Assembly: GCA_029834535.1 (NCBI GenBank)
Contig: JAQMWT010000043.1
Coordinates: 26,268-90,267 of the forward strand
Direction: 5' to 3'
DNA: 64,000 nucleotides
Source: Chrysophaeum taylorii
Taxonomy: Eukaryota > Sar > Pelagophyceae > Pelagomonadales > Pelagomonadaceae
Part shown: one piece after another, positions 28,948 to 37,664 of the stretch
Layout: every line of letters starts with the position of its first letter
Numbering within the stretch: position 1 is the stretch's first letter
The notes under the pieces: generated by a model
Database searches by the model: none
Told to the model about the DNA's origin: nothing
The model's input: the letters and a program-made list of their open reading frames with translations, nothing else
Translations under genes and position numbers: made by a program

Positions 28948-29943
28948 ATGATCAGGGAGATGGTGACGCCGAACCCGATCGTGGAGAGCACGGGCATGTC
29001 GAGCGTGGCGTCGGTGGAGTTGAGTGCCGTACAGGTAGAGGAGTGCCTCCTTGGGCGCGGGGCCTTCTGCGATGTGTGGGCGGCTTGGTGGAATAACGAA
29101 CGGGTGGCAATCAAACGCATCCGGGGTGATCTGAGCCGGGGGACCGAGGCGATCGCTCGCAAGGACCTCGAGCGCGAGATCGCCATCCTGTCGCAGATCA
29201 AGCCGCACGAGCACATCATCCGTCTCGTGGCGACCGGACCAGGACCCTTCGTGTTGCTCGAACGACTGACGACTCAGTTTGGCGAAAGGTTTGGCGCGTG
29301 GAAGGCAGAGGCCGATCGCCTCGTGCCGGCCTCGGTGACGCGGCAGCTCGCGTGGGTCTGTGGACCGTCGTGCGTGCGTGGTCTCGTAAGGCGGCGGGGC
29401 GTGCTGTGGACGGCAAGGATTGGCGCTGCTCGAGACCTCGCGGCAGCGCTCGCACACCTTCACGGCACGGCTGTTCCGATGCACCGCGTCGCCTACCGGG
29501 ACTTGAAGCCCTCCAACCTCGGCTTTGACGGCGACCGATTAATTTTGTTCGACTTTGGCCTCGCCAAGTTGCTGCCTATGGGCGGAACGGATTCGCCGCC
29601 CGTCCCGATGACGCCCGAGACCGGCAGCGTGCGTTACATGAGCCCAGAGGTTGCGCTCGGGGAGCCCTACGACCACAGCTGCGACATATATTCCTTTGGG
29701 ATCCTGCTGTGGCAGCTCTGCGCGCTCGAGATACCCTTTGCTCACATGACGCCCGCGATGCACCGCCAGGACGTCGTCCTCGGGGGCGAGCGACCCCCTA
29801 TCGGCCACTCCGACTGGTCCGAGTCCCTCTGTTCCCTGCTCGCCAACTGCTGGGCGGCCTCGCCAAGGGCGCGGCTCACGGCCGAGTCCGCCGTCACGGC
29901 GCTCGACCGCGAGCTCCGGGACCAAACGGCCGCGCTCCTCTAA
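28948..29943 (+). CDS. Protein kinase, TKL-like
   Basis: 331 aa from the ATG at 28948; the open frame extends upstream without another ATG. The kinase domain fills the protein: glycine loop LGRGAFCDVW, VAIKR lysine, hinge region FVLLERL, catalytic loop YRDLKPSN (Tyr replaces His of HRD), DFGLAK, activation-loop end GSVRYMSPEVAL, and YSFGILLWQLCALEIPF. All catalytic residues (Lys, Asp, Asn, DFG Asp) are present. The segment QLAWVCGPSCVRGLVRRRGVLWTA between the hinge and helix E does not fit the family. It may be a retained in-frame insertion or an unspliced intron, though I could not fix one. Ser/Thr specificity is inferred from the TKL-like pattern. Confidence 0.88.
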   Translation: MIREMVTPNPIVESTGMSSVASVELSAVQVEECLLGRGAFCDVWAAWWNNERVAIKRIRGDLSRGTEAIARKDLEREIAILSQIKPHEHIIRLVATGPGPFVLLERLTTQFGERFGAWKAEADRLVPASVTRQLAWVCGPSCVRGLVRRRGVLWTARIGAARDLAAALAHLHGTAVPMHRVAYRDLKPSNLGFDGDRLILFDFGLAKLLPMGGTDSPPVPMTPETGSVRYMSPEVALGEPYDHSCDIYSFGILLWQLCALEIPFAHMTPAMHRQDVVLGGERPPIGHSDWSESLCSLLANCWAASPRARLTAESAVTALDRELRDQTAALL

Positions 29944-30752
29944 TAAGCTGGATGATGATGATGATGACGGCCTCTGCGTAATCCGGAGATCCCCCCCTCA
30001 TATTTTTTTGTGTTTACTTAATTTTTTTTCGCGATAGAGTATGTTTGGGAACAGGGGGTTCCTGCCGGCAGCGCGAGCTTTATTTTGGCGCTCACGCGTT
30101 CCTGTGTTCGGGAATCTATTCTATTCGACTCTGCCCCGTACATCGCGAATGAGGGAGGTCGGCCGTTGGTGTCGACGTCGTCGTCGTACTATAGTACTTT
30201 ACTACTTTTTCGGTCGCGTGGTGACGCCATTCCTCGGCCGGCATAATATATATAACCTCGCGATCGAATCGAATCGAATCGAATCGAATCGAATCGTCGC
30301 GCTCGTATTCTAATTTTCCCGCTCCTCATCCCACCCCCATAATGCTGCGCCGCCTCTCCCATACGCACGCACCCACCACCGTTCGGCCGCACGCCCGCCC
30401 TTCTTCGATGAATGAAATGAGACCCGCCCCCAAGCAGCAGCAGCAGCAGCCAGCACTGGGCGTAGTATCGTAGGCATAGAAGCCAAGTAAAAAAACAGAA
30501 GAACAAACAGCACAACAAAAAAAAATGTGGATGATAGACAGAGAGGGCTCGGACAACGTCGACGAGCTCGCTCGATCGCTCGCGCCAAGTATGGACAGCA
30601 AAAAAAGACATCGAGGGTCAGAATGATGGCGAATATTTCGAAGAAGGAAGAACGTTCGTGGAACCGAGGGACGTCGGCGGTGGAAATCTTTAGCAGGAGG
30701 CCCCCGGCTAGATGAAGATGATGCACCTCCTTGTTCGAAAAAGCAAAAGTAG
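29944..30752. other. Intergenic region with simple repeats
   Basis: Holds an (AATCG)n run at 30262-30298, a short CAG run near 30431 and T- and A-rich stretches. No gene supported. Confidence 0.6.
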
Positions 30753-31694
30753 TCAGGTTTGGTGCTTTTGGGGGGGCTTGTTTTTGTTTTTGTTGTTGTT
30801 TTTGTTTTCGTTTTCGTTTTTGTTTTTGTTATTTCCCCCCCCCGGGCCGCCGCCTCGCCGCCGTCCTAGGGTTCCTCTAAGGGCATCAGTCGCGGCGGCG
30901 TCGTCCATGAGGAGGCTGGTGAGCGTGCCGGTGACGGGGACGAATTTCGAGTCGCGTCCGGCGGCGGCGGAAAGGGCGGCGACCAGGATGATGGCCTCGA
31001 AGGCGACGAGCGGGGGCCCGAGACCGAGGCGTCGAACGGCGACCGCGACGAGGTCGAGGAGAAGCGCGTGGCGCGCGGCGAAGCGGACGATGCGCGGGAG
31101 GCCGAAGTTGCACACGCAGACAGCAGCCAAGAGCGCGGCCTTACACACCGCAATCCGTAGGAAAGAGGCGGCGTCTAACGCGGGCAGAAAAAAGCAACCG
31201 AACGCTATAGCGCGGGCGCCGACGCCCGCTGTAGGCTTGGGCGGTTCCGGTGCCTCCTTGAGTTTGAGTTTTTCGGCGCGCGAAATACGCTCGAGGCGCG
31301 TCCGGAAAACGGCAGCCGACACGAAGTCGTCCCTAGTCAACGACTCGCCGTCGAGCATCGCGTCCACGAACGGGAGCAAACGTAGCATTTTTTCGGCGTC
31401 GCGGGAGTTGTAGTTATCGAACACGAGCCGCGTTTCGAGGGCTGCGGCGAGCCCGGCGGCGTCGACGCGGTCGCGGCCGCGCGCGGCGAGCTCGAACAAG
31501 TCGTCGACTTCCCTCGCCTTCTCCGCGGCGACCTCTCGTTCCAGCTCCGCGGCCTCCTCCCGCAGCCGCCGCGCCGCTTCTAGGAGCGCTGCGGGGTCCT
31601 CGGCGTGCAGCCGCACCAAGCCGCGGCGCCGCGGCGGCACCACCAGAAGCGCGCGCACAGCCGAAACCACGAACAACCAGACACACTTCATCAT
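30753..31694 (-). CDS. Unknown membrane protein with N-terminal targeting signal
   Basis: 313 aa from ATG 31694 (a second ATG follows directly). The N-terminus MMKCVWLFVVSAVRALLVVPPRRRG looks like a signal peptide followed by a basic stretch, as in secretory or plastid-bound proteins of algae with complex plastids. An Ala/Glu/Arg-rich coiled coil follows (LLEAARRLREEAAELEREV), then a helical pair resembling a degenerate EF-hand (FELAARGRDRVDAAGLAAAL), then about three hydrophobic spans (AIAFGCFFLPAL, AALLAAVCVCNFGLP, VAFEAIILVAALSAA). The C-terminal NKNKNENEN-type tail comes from a GTTTTT-rich tract and may be non-coding. It is divergent from the K+ channel gene with 199 bp between the ATGs. 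Confidence 0.6.
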   Translation of the reverse strand: MMKCVWLFVVSAVRALLVVPPRRRGLVRLHAEDPAALLEAARRLREEAAELEREVAAEKAREVDDLFELAARGRDRVDAAGLAAALETRLVFDNYNSRDAEKMLRLLPFVDAMLDGESLTRDDFVSAAVFRTRLERISRAEKLKLKEAPEPPKPTAGVGARAIAFGCFFLPALDAASFLRIAVCKAALLAAVCVCNFGLPRIVRFAARHALLLDLVAVAVRRLGLGPPLVAFEAIILVAALSAAAGRDSKFVPVTGTLTSLLMDDAAATDALRGTLGRRRGGGPGGGNNKNKNENENKNNNKNKNKPPQKHQT

Positions 31695-31893
31695 CACACC
31701 AGCAGTTATTTCAAGTCGGCTGCACAATTCAAGAAGAAAAAGTTTACCCTAGTCAGCAGTAGAGGGTAAAGTAAATTTTAAAGTATAATAGGGTTTAAGG
31801 ATTATTAGAGGGGGGAAGGAATGAAGAAAACGAAACCTACGAAAAACGCAGATTTCGCTGACATCACGCCCTATATAATAAATAAATAGACGC

Positions 31894-32772
31894 ATGACCA
31901 CGGCAGCGGTCGCAGCAGCTCCGTCGGCGGGGTATGGGGCAATCGAGGCCCCGGAGGACGACGAGGAGGATGAGATCGGGCCGTTCACGGTGGTGCTGAA
32001 TCTGTTCCGCGAGTTCTACGAGGAGAAAACAAATGTTTTGTACCTGAGCCTGGGCCTCGTGTGCGTCTTGATTCTGATGATGGCATTCTATTCGGCCTTC
32101 GTCGAGGGGTGGTCCGTGCTGTGGGCGGTGTACTTTGCCTCGTACGTGGTCCTGGGCGTCGGCTACGGCGACCTTCGAATCGAAAGGACCTCGTGGAGCT
32201 ACCTCACGTTGACGTTCATCGAGCTCGGCGGCACGGTCGTCGTCGGCGGTCTTCTGTCTATCGCCGTTTCTGGAATCTTTTTGACGGAAGACGAGGAGGA
32301 CTGGGTCACGCTGACGGGCGCCCACAAGAGATTCCGAAAGTGCTTCGGCATTTTGGCGATGGTTATCCCCCCCGGCGTCCTGGTCATGCTCTTTTTCGAG
32401 AATTGGGGATTGCCAAAAACGCTTTACTGGGCCATCGACACCGCCACGACCGTCGGCTGCGGCTACGTGACCCCCACCTCGGTTGTGGGCCGCGTCGTTA
32501 ACATCATCTTCCTCGTTATCGGGAGTTCTCTTTTTCTTACGATTCTCGGGACAATCGCCCTCTACCCGCGGGCTCTCCTCAGAGATTCGAAGAAACGGCG
32601 AATCTTCCAGAAGTATCGCGACGCTAACACGGTCAACAAAACACCCGCGAACAGGGAGCTCTTCGTCCTCTCCGTCCTCCTCGAATCCAAGCTCGTCGAG
32701 GACGCCGACATAATCGACGTCCAGGCCCTTTACGACAAGCTCTACCCTCCGCCACCAGTATCATCATCATAG
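31894..32772 (+). CDS. Tandem-pore potassium channel with altered second filter
   Basis: 292 aa, one exon. Plan: an acidic N-terminus, TM1 (LSLGLVCVLILMMAF), pore 1 at 78-94 (YFASYVVLGVGYGDL), TM2, a charged linker (TEDEEDWVTLTGAHKRFRK), TM3, pore 2 at 178-195 (YWAIDTATTVGCGYVTPTS), TM4 and a soluble tail. This matches TPK/two-pore channels, which work as dimers. The first filter keeps GYGD but has G88 where Thr is usual. The second reads TVGCGYVTP instead of TVGYGD(L/V)TP. No C-terminal calcium-binding EF-hand loop is evident, though the tail ELFVLSVLLESKLVEDADIIDVQALYDKL resembles the plant TPK tail. The downstream gene starts only 4 bp after the stop codon. Confidence 0.88.
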   Translation: MTTAAVAAAPSAGYGAIEAPEDDEEDEIGPFTVVLNLFREFYEEKTNVLYLSLGLVCVLILMMAFYSAFVEGWSVLWAVYFASYVVLGVGYGDLRIERTSWSYLTLTFIELGGTVVVGGLLSIAVSGIFLTEDEEDWVTLTGAHKRFRKCFGILAMVIPPGVLVMLFFENWGLPKTLYWAIDTATTVGCGYVTPTSVVGRVVNIIFLVIGSSLFLTILGTIALYPRALLRDSKKRRIFQKYRDANTVNKTPANRELFVLSVLLESKLVEDADIIDVQALYDKLYPPPPVSSS

Positions 32773-32776
32773 GGTT

Positions 32777-34125
32777 ATGGATTATATCGTGTGGGTGTTG
32801 TCATGTCTGGCGGCGGCAGCGGCCGGGGCGGCGGCGGCCGAGTCGTACGTCGGACCCAACGATACAACTTATTCAGTTATAAAGCTCGAGTGCCTTGGCA
32901 TTTCGCAGACTCGGTGCTTCCGGTTCGTGGGACGCCACAGCCTCGACCTCGGGCCTCTCCGCGAGTTGGTTGCATCGCGCGAAACACCCGACGCGTTCAA
33001 CTTCTCGCGCGTCCCGTGAGTGCGCTCCCTGCGATAAATCACCCTCCGACGAGTAGGATTCCTGTCGACGATCCGAGGGTTGCGGGGGTGGTGGCGACGG
33101 CGCGAGCAGAGCTCGAGGCGTTATCCGACGAGAAGCTGTGCCCGCTCGCGATCAACGTACGGGTCGTGGCGGTGAACGCGTCGCCGCCGCCAGATGTTGG
33201 TCTCGAGAACGACGAAAAGGGGTCATTTCACCCCGGCTTCAACTGGCACAACGACCAACGCAAAGACGAGCGCTGGTTGTACACGGCGCTGTTCTACGAC
33301 GTCCGAGGGGTTATCCGAGGCGGCGAGACAATCTTCGACGACGACGGCGGCGGCCTGACGCGGGTCGCCCCCGCGACGGGGAGGCTCCTCGCCTTTTCTT
33401 CGGGCCCCGAGAACACGCATCGCGCGGGTCCGACCGCCGGCTTTGGCCGCCGCCTCGTCGTGCAGACGCAATGGGGTCGCCCGGGCGTCGTCGTAGTTCA
33501 TCCCTTCAAGACGGCCGGTCGCTTCGTCTGGCACGCCTTCCAGGACGCCTGGGGCCCGCCCACCGAATGCGGCGGTAGCTGGACGAGGATCCACCCGATC
33601 AAGACCCCGCGGAACGCGCTGGAGGGTCTACGGTGGTCGCGCCTCCTCGTGCTTCTTCGCGACCCCGTCGACCGCCTGCTCAGCGAGTACGCCTTCTTCC
33701 ACGCGGCTCCCGGCGACCGCTGTTACGCGGGCACCCTCCCGCTCAAGCTCCGGCTCGTTCCGCCCGCAACCTCCCTCGAGGACTTCCTGGCCCGCTCCCG
33801 AGCAGACCACCAAATCCGCTTCCTGTTGGGAGAAGATGACTGCGATGACTCCTGCGTCGAGCGCGCGCTCTCGCTCCTCGAGGGCGCCGTGGTCGCAATC
33901 AAGGACGACCCAATCCTCTCGGTCGAAAACGCGCTCCGCCAATTCGGGGTCGTCGCCCCGCGTTCGTCGGGGAGTGCCTTTGTCGACCCGCCGTGCCCCC
34001 ATCTCTCCGAGCGCGACCTCGCCGATCCCGTGCTCCTACGCTTGGCGCTGGCTGCGACGACCCTCGATCGCCGCCTCGTCGGCGCGATCCGCAGCAAACG
34101 ACGACGGCACGATGATGAACTATAA
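32777..34125 (+). CDS. 2OG-Fe(II) oxygenase fused to a sulfotransferase, two exons
   Basis: Exons 32777-33015 and 33057-34125 encode 435 aa; the 41-nt intron (GTGAGT...GTAG) restores one frame. A signal peptide (MDYIVWVLSCLAAAAAGAAA) directs it to the secretory system. Residues about 80-235 form a prolyl-4-hydroxylase-like double-stranded beta-helix: iron ligands in WHNDQ (HxD) and in ENTHRAG (distal His), 2-oxoglutarate Arg in GRRLVVQTQW, and the GGETIF turn. A sulfotransferase follows at once: HPFKTAGRF (5'-PSB loop for PAPS) and LRDPVDRLLSEYAFF (3'-phosphate loop). All key residues of both domains are visible. The natural substrate is unknown; a secreted protein or glycan that is both hydroxylated and sulfated is an inference. 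Confidence 0.87.
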
Positions 34126-34159
34126 CTAACTAACTCACTCACTCACTCACTCACTCACT
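34126..34159. repeat. (ACTC)n run between convergent stop codons
   Basis: AACT/CACT units fill the whole spacer between the oxygenase-sulfotransferase stop and the DeSI stop. Both 3' UTRs must include it. Confidence 0.85.
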
Positions 34160-34763
34160 ATGAGGTTGTTCGCATCTTCGCGAGCAACTCCCGTTGCTTC
34201 AACGTGAGTTCCTTCCTTTTCGTCTTTTGCTGCTGGTCTGCCGCCGTTTCTGAAGAGAACCACCACCAAGAAGAAGATGAAGAAGAAGAAGAAGAAGAAG
34301 ACGGAGGCTTCTCCACGCTCAGTTGCTCTTCGCCCTCGACCTGGAACGCTTTGGACGAGAAGACGCCAGCGAGCGCGGCAGCTCGGTTGATGTGTGCCGG
34401 CACGCCGACGCCCGCGAGCTTTCTCGCGAGCGCGTCGCTAAAGTGATTGCAATTCCGTTGGACGAGCGAGTACGTCCCTGGCCTGAACTCGGCCCGGAGT
34501 TCGTTGACGGCGCCCGTCAGCTCGTTGGCCGAACCGACGAAGGTCCCCAGCACGAGGCTCTCTTTGTGGCGGCACTCGGGGCCGAGCCGTCGCGGACGCG
34601 ACCGGAACACGCCTTTATCGTTGAAACTGTACTCGAACCCAGACACCTCGACGCCCGTGTGGTAGACGCCCACGTTCAGAGACCCCAGCACGCTGTTGAG
34701 CCGGTCTCCGACATCGACGAACTCGTAGATGTGGAGCGTGACTTGGCGCTCACTCATGATCAT
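34158..34763 (-). CDS. PPPDE/DeSI-type cysteine isopeptidase
   Basis: 201 aa from ATG 34763, or 199 aa from ATG 34757. DeSI proteins remove SUMO or ubiquitin-like modifiers. The catalytic His is in GVYHTGVEVSGFEYSF and the Cys in VQRNCNHFSDAL, the two hallmarks of the fold. LGTFVGSANELTGAVNEL and YSLVQRNCNHF sit at normal spacing. A Ser-rich C-terminal tail (11 Ser encoded by a GAA/TCT repeat) and a basic end follow. The ATG overlaps the stop of the upstream gene by one base (TGATG), so the two may share a transcript or the true start may be the ATG at 34757. Confidence 0.9.
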   Translation of the reverse strand: MIMSERQVTLHIYEFVDVGDRLNSVLGSLNVGVYHTGVEVSGFEYSFNDKGVFRSRPRRLGPECRHKESLVLGTFVGSANELTGAVNELRAEFRPGTYSLVQRNCNHFSDALARKLAGVGVPAHINRAAALAGVFSSKAFQVEGEEQLSVEKPPSSSSSSSSSSSWWWFSSETAADQQQKTKRKELTLKQRELLAKMRTTS

Positions 34764-35635
34764 CAATCAGGGTTGAGTATCGCGGAGATAGCGTTCGTGG
34801 CGGGGGTGCGGGCAAAGAGCCGCAGATCCACCACTGCCTCAGGAAAGCACCCATTCCACCGCCGTCTCGATGTGCCTGATTCCGCGACGGGCACCAGGGC
34901 GCAACAATGCTGCCTTGGGAGAGCGCAGGCGACGTGGGGGGGCGTCTCGTCGGTTGGGGAGTCGATCTCGAGGCTCCATGACGACGGTGGTGACGACGAG
35001 GACGACGGATCGGTGGCCCTCTCAAGGAGCCGCGCGCACACGTCGCTCAAGACGCGCGGAATGTCGGCGGGACAGGGCTCGCCGCGAAAGAGGAGCCGAG
35101 GTTCGCCGGTGACGCACTCGAGGGACTTGACAGCTTCGAGCAACTCGAGGAGTTTAGGCGCTCCGTTCAAAACCCCGCGAAACCTCTCCAGCAAACCCGC
35201 ATCGCCAATCTGCTGCTGCGAAACATTTTCCTCGCTCGGTGCAGCTTCCGCCGTCATGGTAGCGACTGTGCACGTCGCGACCGCGTCGCGCGCGGCGTCT
35301 TTTGCGGACGCGACGGCCGCGACGACGCCTCCGCGGAACTCTTCCTCGCGGCCGACGAGGTCGGCGAGCTCCATGAGCTGAAGCTTCGCGTTGGCGTCGT
35401 CCCCCCCGAGCCGCACCACGTACACGATGGCGTCGTCGCCCATAGAAATGCGCGTGGCAATGACGTGCTCCTCGCGCAACGATAGCGCGAAGATCGCATG
35501 GTCGATGCCCTGCGCCAGCCTGGCGATTGTGGCGATGACCCGCGCGACGCTCTCCAGACACGCTCGCCCCGGCGCGTGGCTCGCAACTATGTGCCCGTGC
35601 GCTGTGACTACGATGCAGCATGCGTTCCGTATCAT
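34763..35635 (-). CDS. Unknown protein, possibly longin-like N-terminal domain
   Basis: 290 aa, ATG start. The first ~110 residues alternate short beta strands and helices (CCIVVTAHGHIVASHAP, ARVIATIARLAQ, EEHVIATRISMGDDAIVYVVRLGG). This is the pattern of longin/roadblock-type domains in trafficking factors such as Mon1/Fuzzy, but no sequence motif proves it. The middle is Ala/Glu-rich helix. The C-terminal third (CALVPVAESG..., AVVDLRLFARTPATNAI) may be another alpha/beta segment. Its stop overlaps the DeSI start. It shares a 66-bp divergent promoter region with the receiver-like gene. Confidence 0.6.
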   Translation of the reverse strand: MIRNACCIVVTAHGHIVASHAPGRACLESVARVIATIARLAQGIDHAIFALSLREEHVIATRISMGDDAIVYVVRLGGDDANAKLQLMELADLVGREEEFRGGVVAAVASAKDAARDAVATCTVATMTAEAAPSEENVSQQQIGDAGLLERFRGVLNGAPKLLELLEAVKSLECVTGEPRLLFRGEPCPADIPRVLSDVCARLLERATDPSSSSSPPSSWSLEIDSPTDETPPHVACALPRQHCCALVPVAESGTSRRRWNGCFPEAVVDLRLFARTPATNAISAILNPD

Positions 35636-35701
35636 TTATATACACTATGAGGACACGTGAACAATAATAATAATAAGTCTTATTAATAATACCCGGATAC
35701 G
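35636..35701. promoter_or_regulatory. 66-bp bidirectional promoter interval
   Basis: The only DNA between two divergent ATGs. It is AT-rich (TATATAC, AATAATAATAATAA, TTATTAATAATA) and contains one CACGTG palindrome, the core bound by bHLH/bZIP factors. Function is inferred from position. Confidence 0.5.
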
Positions 35702-36469
35702 ATGTCGATCGTCCTTGACCAGAGCCTCGCGATCGTCGCGAGCGAGCTGTCCCGCGCTACGCGGATTGCCCTGTGCAGCGAGAACCGCGCTCTCCACGGC
35801 GTCGTGAGCGGGCTCTTCGCGACCACTGCCGAGGTGTCGCTGGTGCTAAGCGACCCGCCATTCACAGCAGCCGATATCATCTTCTACGATGCAGTAGCAC
35901 CCCCGGGGCGTGCCCTCGAGTTTGTGAGAAGTCTGCGGAGCCGCGAACCCCGCGCCATCCTCATCGTTTTGGGGATCGGCCGCCTGCAGAGCGAGCGTTT
36001 TTTTTTTCTGCCGTTAAGGGGCGGCGCCGACGCCGTCGTCCAGGCGCCGTTTCGTCGCCGTCTTACCTTCCTCGCCAAGGCGATTGCCTGCCTCCTCACA
36101 GGGCCTTCTCGCAGGCAAAACGCCGTGCGCTTGAAGCCCAAACCACCGCCGCCGAGGCGACCGCCCCGCGTGAGACTCAAGAAGAAAAGAATTCAGCCGC
36201 CGCAGCCCGCCACACCAGATCGGGAACACTCGATCGACCTCGACGATTACTTTTGTGATGATGATCATGAACCCGAGGACGCGGGCATTGCCCCCCGGTT
36301 GTCGGAGCGACGGCACAGCACAGGAACCCGCCACAGCATCGTCGTCGCCTACAAAGGCTCCTCCTCCCAGTCCTCCTTCGAGTGCCGGAGATCTCTCGAG
36401 TTCAAGCTGCCGATGGTCGAAAAAAGCCTCGACGACGACGACAACAACGGCGGAGAAACCAAGTTATAA
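35702..36469 (+). CDS. Receiver-like (pseudo-response-regulator) protein
   Basis: 255 aa, one exon. Residues 1-135 follow the CheY-like order: RIALCSENRALHGVVSGLF (beta1-alpha1), DIIFYDAVAPPGRALEFVRSLR (beta3 with an Asp at the phospho-site position), AILIVLGIG (beta4), and GADAVVQAPFRRRLTFLAKAI, which resembles the usual GADxYLxKPF. The conserved Thr/Ser after beta4 and the Lys of KPF are missing (APF), so normal phosphotransfer is doubtful. The rest is a basic, Pro-rich linker (PKPPPPRRPPRVRLKKK), an acidic patch (DLDDYFCDDDHEPED) and a Ser/Arg tail. Assignment rests on pattern only. Confidence 0.5.
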   Translation: MSIVLDQSLAIVASELSRATRIALCSENRALHGVVSGLFATTAEVSLVLSDPPFTAADIIFYDAVAPPGRALEFVRSLRSREPRAILIVLGIGRLQSERFFFLPLRGGADAVVQAPFRRRLTFLAKAIACLLTGPSRRQNAVRLKPKPPPPRRPPRVRLKKKRIQPPQPATPDREHSIDLDDYFCDDDHEPEDAGIAPRLSERRHSTGTRHSIVVAYKGSSSQSSFECRRSLEFKLPMVEKSLDDDDNNGGETKL

Positions 36470-36514
36470 TATATCCCGCCACTTACTCTGGAGTAGACAA
36501 AAGAAAAGGGCGAT

Positions 36515-37236
36515 TCACGCCGCAAGGGCCTTGTTGATCTCGTCCGCAAGGGGGCCGGCCGAGGGCGGGTTCTGGCCAGTGTAGAGGTTGCCGGCGACGC
36601 AGACCATGGGCTTGAAGACGCCGCCGTCCTTGAAGGTGGCGCCAAGGCCGCCCAGGACGTCCTCGCAGGAGCCCGGGCCAGTGGGTTTCGAGACGGCGTC
36701 GTACTTGTTCATCACGTTCTCCTCGGCGTTCGTGAAGGCCGTCACCTCCTTGCCCTTGACGAGGGGTTCGCCGTCGACGACCACATTCATGAGCGCGCAG
36801 GGCCCGTGGCACACGGCCGCAACGATCTTGCCGGCGGTCCAGAGCTTGAGAATCGCGGCCTGGACTGCGGGACTCTGCGGAAAGTCCCACATAGTCCCGA
36901 ATCCCCCGACGAAAAAAATACAATCGTAAGTTAGGACGTCTACGGTCGCGAGCGCCGGAAGCACTTCAGTCTTCACTTCGGCGAGAAACTTCACGCACGA
37001 GGCATCTTCTTTGGTCGCTTCGATAGACGACGGGTCGCAGGTGGTGGTACCGCTGATCGACACGAGATCCACCGCGTGCCCGGCAGCAATGAACTTCTCG
37101 TACGGATGCGCCGCCTCGGGGAGGTACCACCCTGGGCTCACCATTCACAACATGATCCTACTACACATCTCGCACCTGTCGGCGACCCGTCGGGGTACTT
37201 TGAGACGCTCGTGAAAACCATCAAGATCTTCCCCAT
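36515..37236 (-). CDS. DJ-1/PfpI (Hsp31-type) protein, two exons
   Basis: Exons 37236-37176 and 37131-36515 encode 225 aa. The 44-nt intron (GTGCGAG...CCCAG) joins MGKILMVFTSVSKYPDGSPT to GWYLPEAAHPYEKF, exactly the start seen in Hsp31-like proteins. The nucleophile elbow is AAVCHGPCAL (Cys-His). The conserved Glu is in YLPEAAHPY. FFVGGFGTMWDFP and a final lid region (DGGVFKPMVCVAGNLYTGQNPPSA) complete the fold. This Cys-His-Glu set is that of glutathione-independent glyoxalase (methylglyoxal to lactate) and deglycase-type enzymes. Length matches the family. It converges on the receiver-like gene with 45 bp between stop codons. Confidence 0.92.
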
Positions 37237-37664
37237 GACGACTACTCGGAAGAAGAAAAGAGCGAGAAGGTGTTCGGCACACCGCCTAACGGAACGCTTT
37301 CGGTGGGTGTGACGCAAAAGATGTTGACGACGACGTGGTTGTTGGCAAAGTGTGCACTGTCTCAAGATGGAGGAATCGTCGCGGACTCATAGTTCGCTCT
37401 TACCCAAGATCGGCCAAAGTGTGCACAGCCTCACGAGGCTAAGATGGAGGAGTCGCTGCGGACACATAGGTCGCTCTCACCCTAGATCGTGTCGCATGAC
37501 GACACGCAGTCAACCCTACATTCTACCCCCCCTCAAACGCCCTGTGATCCTGGTCCCATGCGCTGCGACGTTGGGATAAATAATCCTACGCCCTTGTACG
37601 ACTGGGCTGGCCCTGTGACGAAGGTAGTCGCCTTTATTTGTTTCTTCCTCTCTTTTAGTTCAAT
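37237..37664. other. Intergenic region with ~80-bp imperfect duplication
   Basis: Two tandem similar blocks at about 37348-37425 and 37437-37495 share GTGTGCAC...CT(C)A, AAGATGGAGGA and TCGCTCT. No gene seen. Confidence 0.5.

Noticed and set aside
31860-31893. TATA-like CTATATAATAAATAAATA before the K+ channel ATG
   Set aside because: It ends about 6 bp before the ATG, too close for a TATA box unless the mRNA is leaderless; not listed as a promoter.
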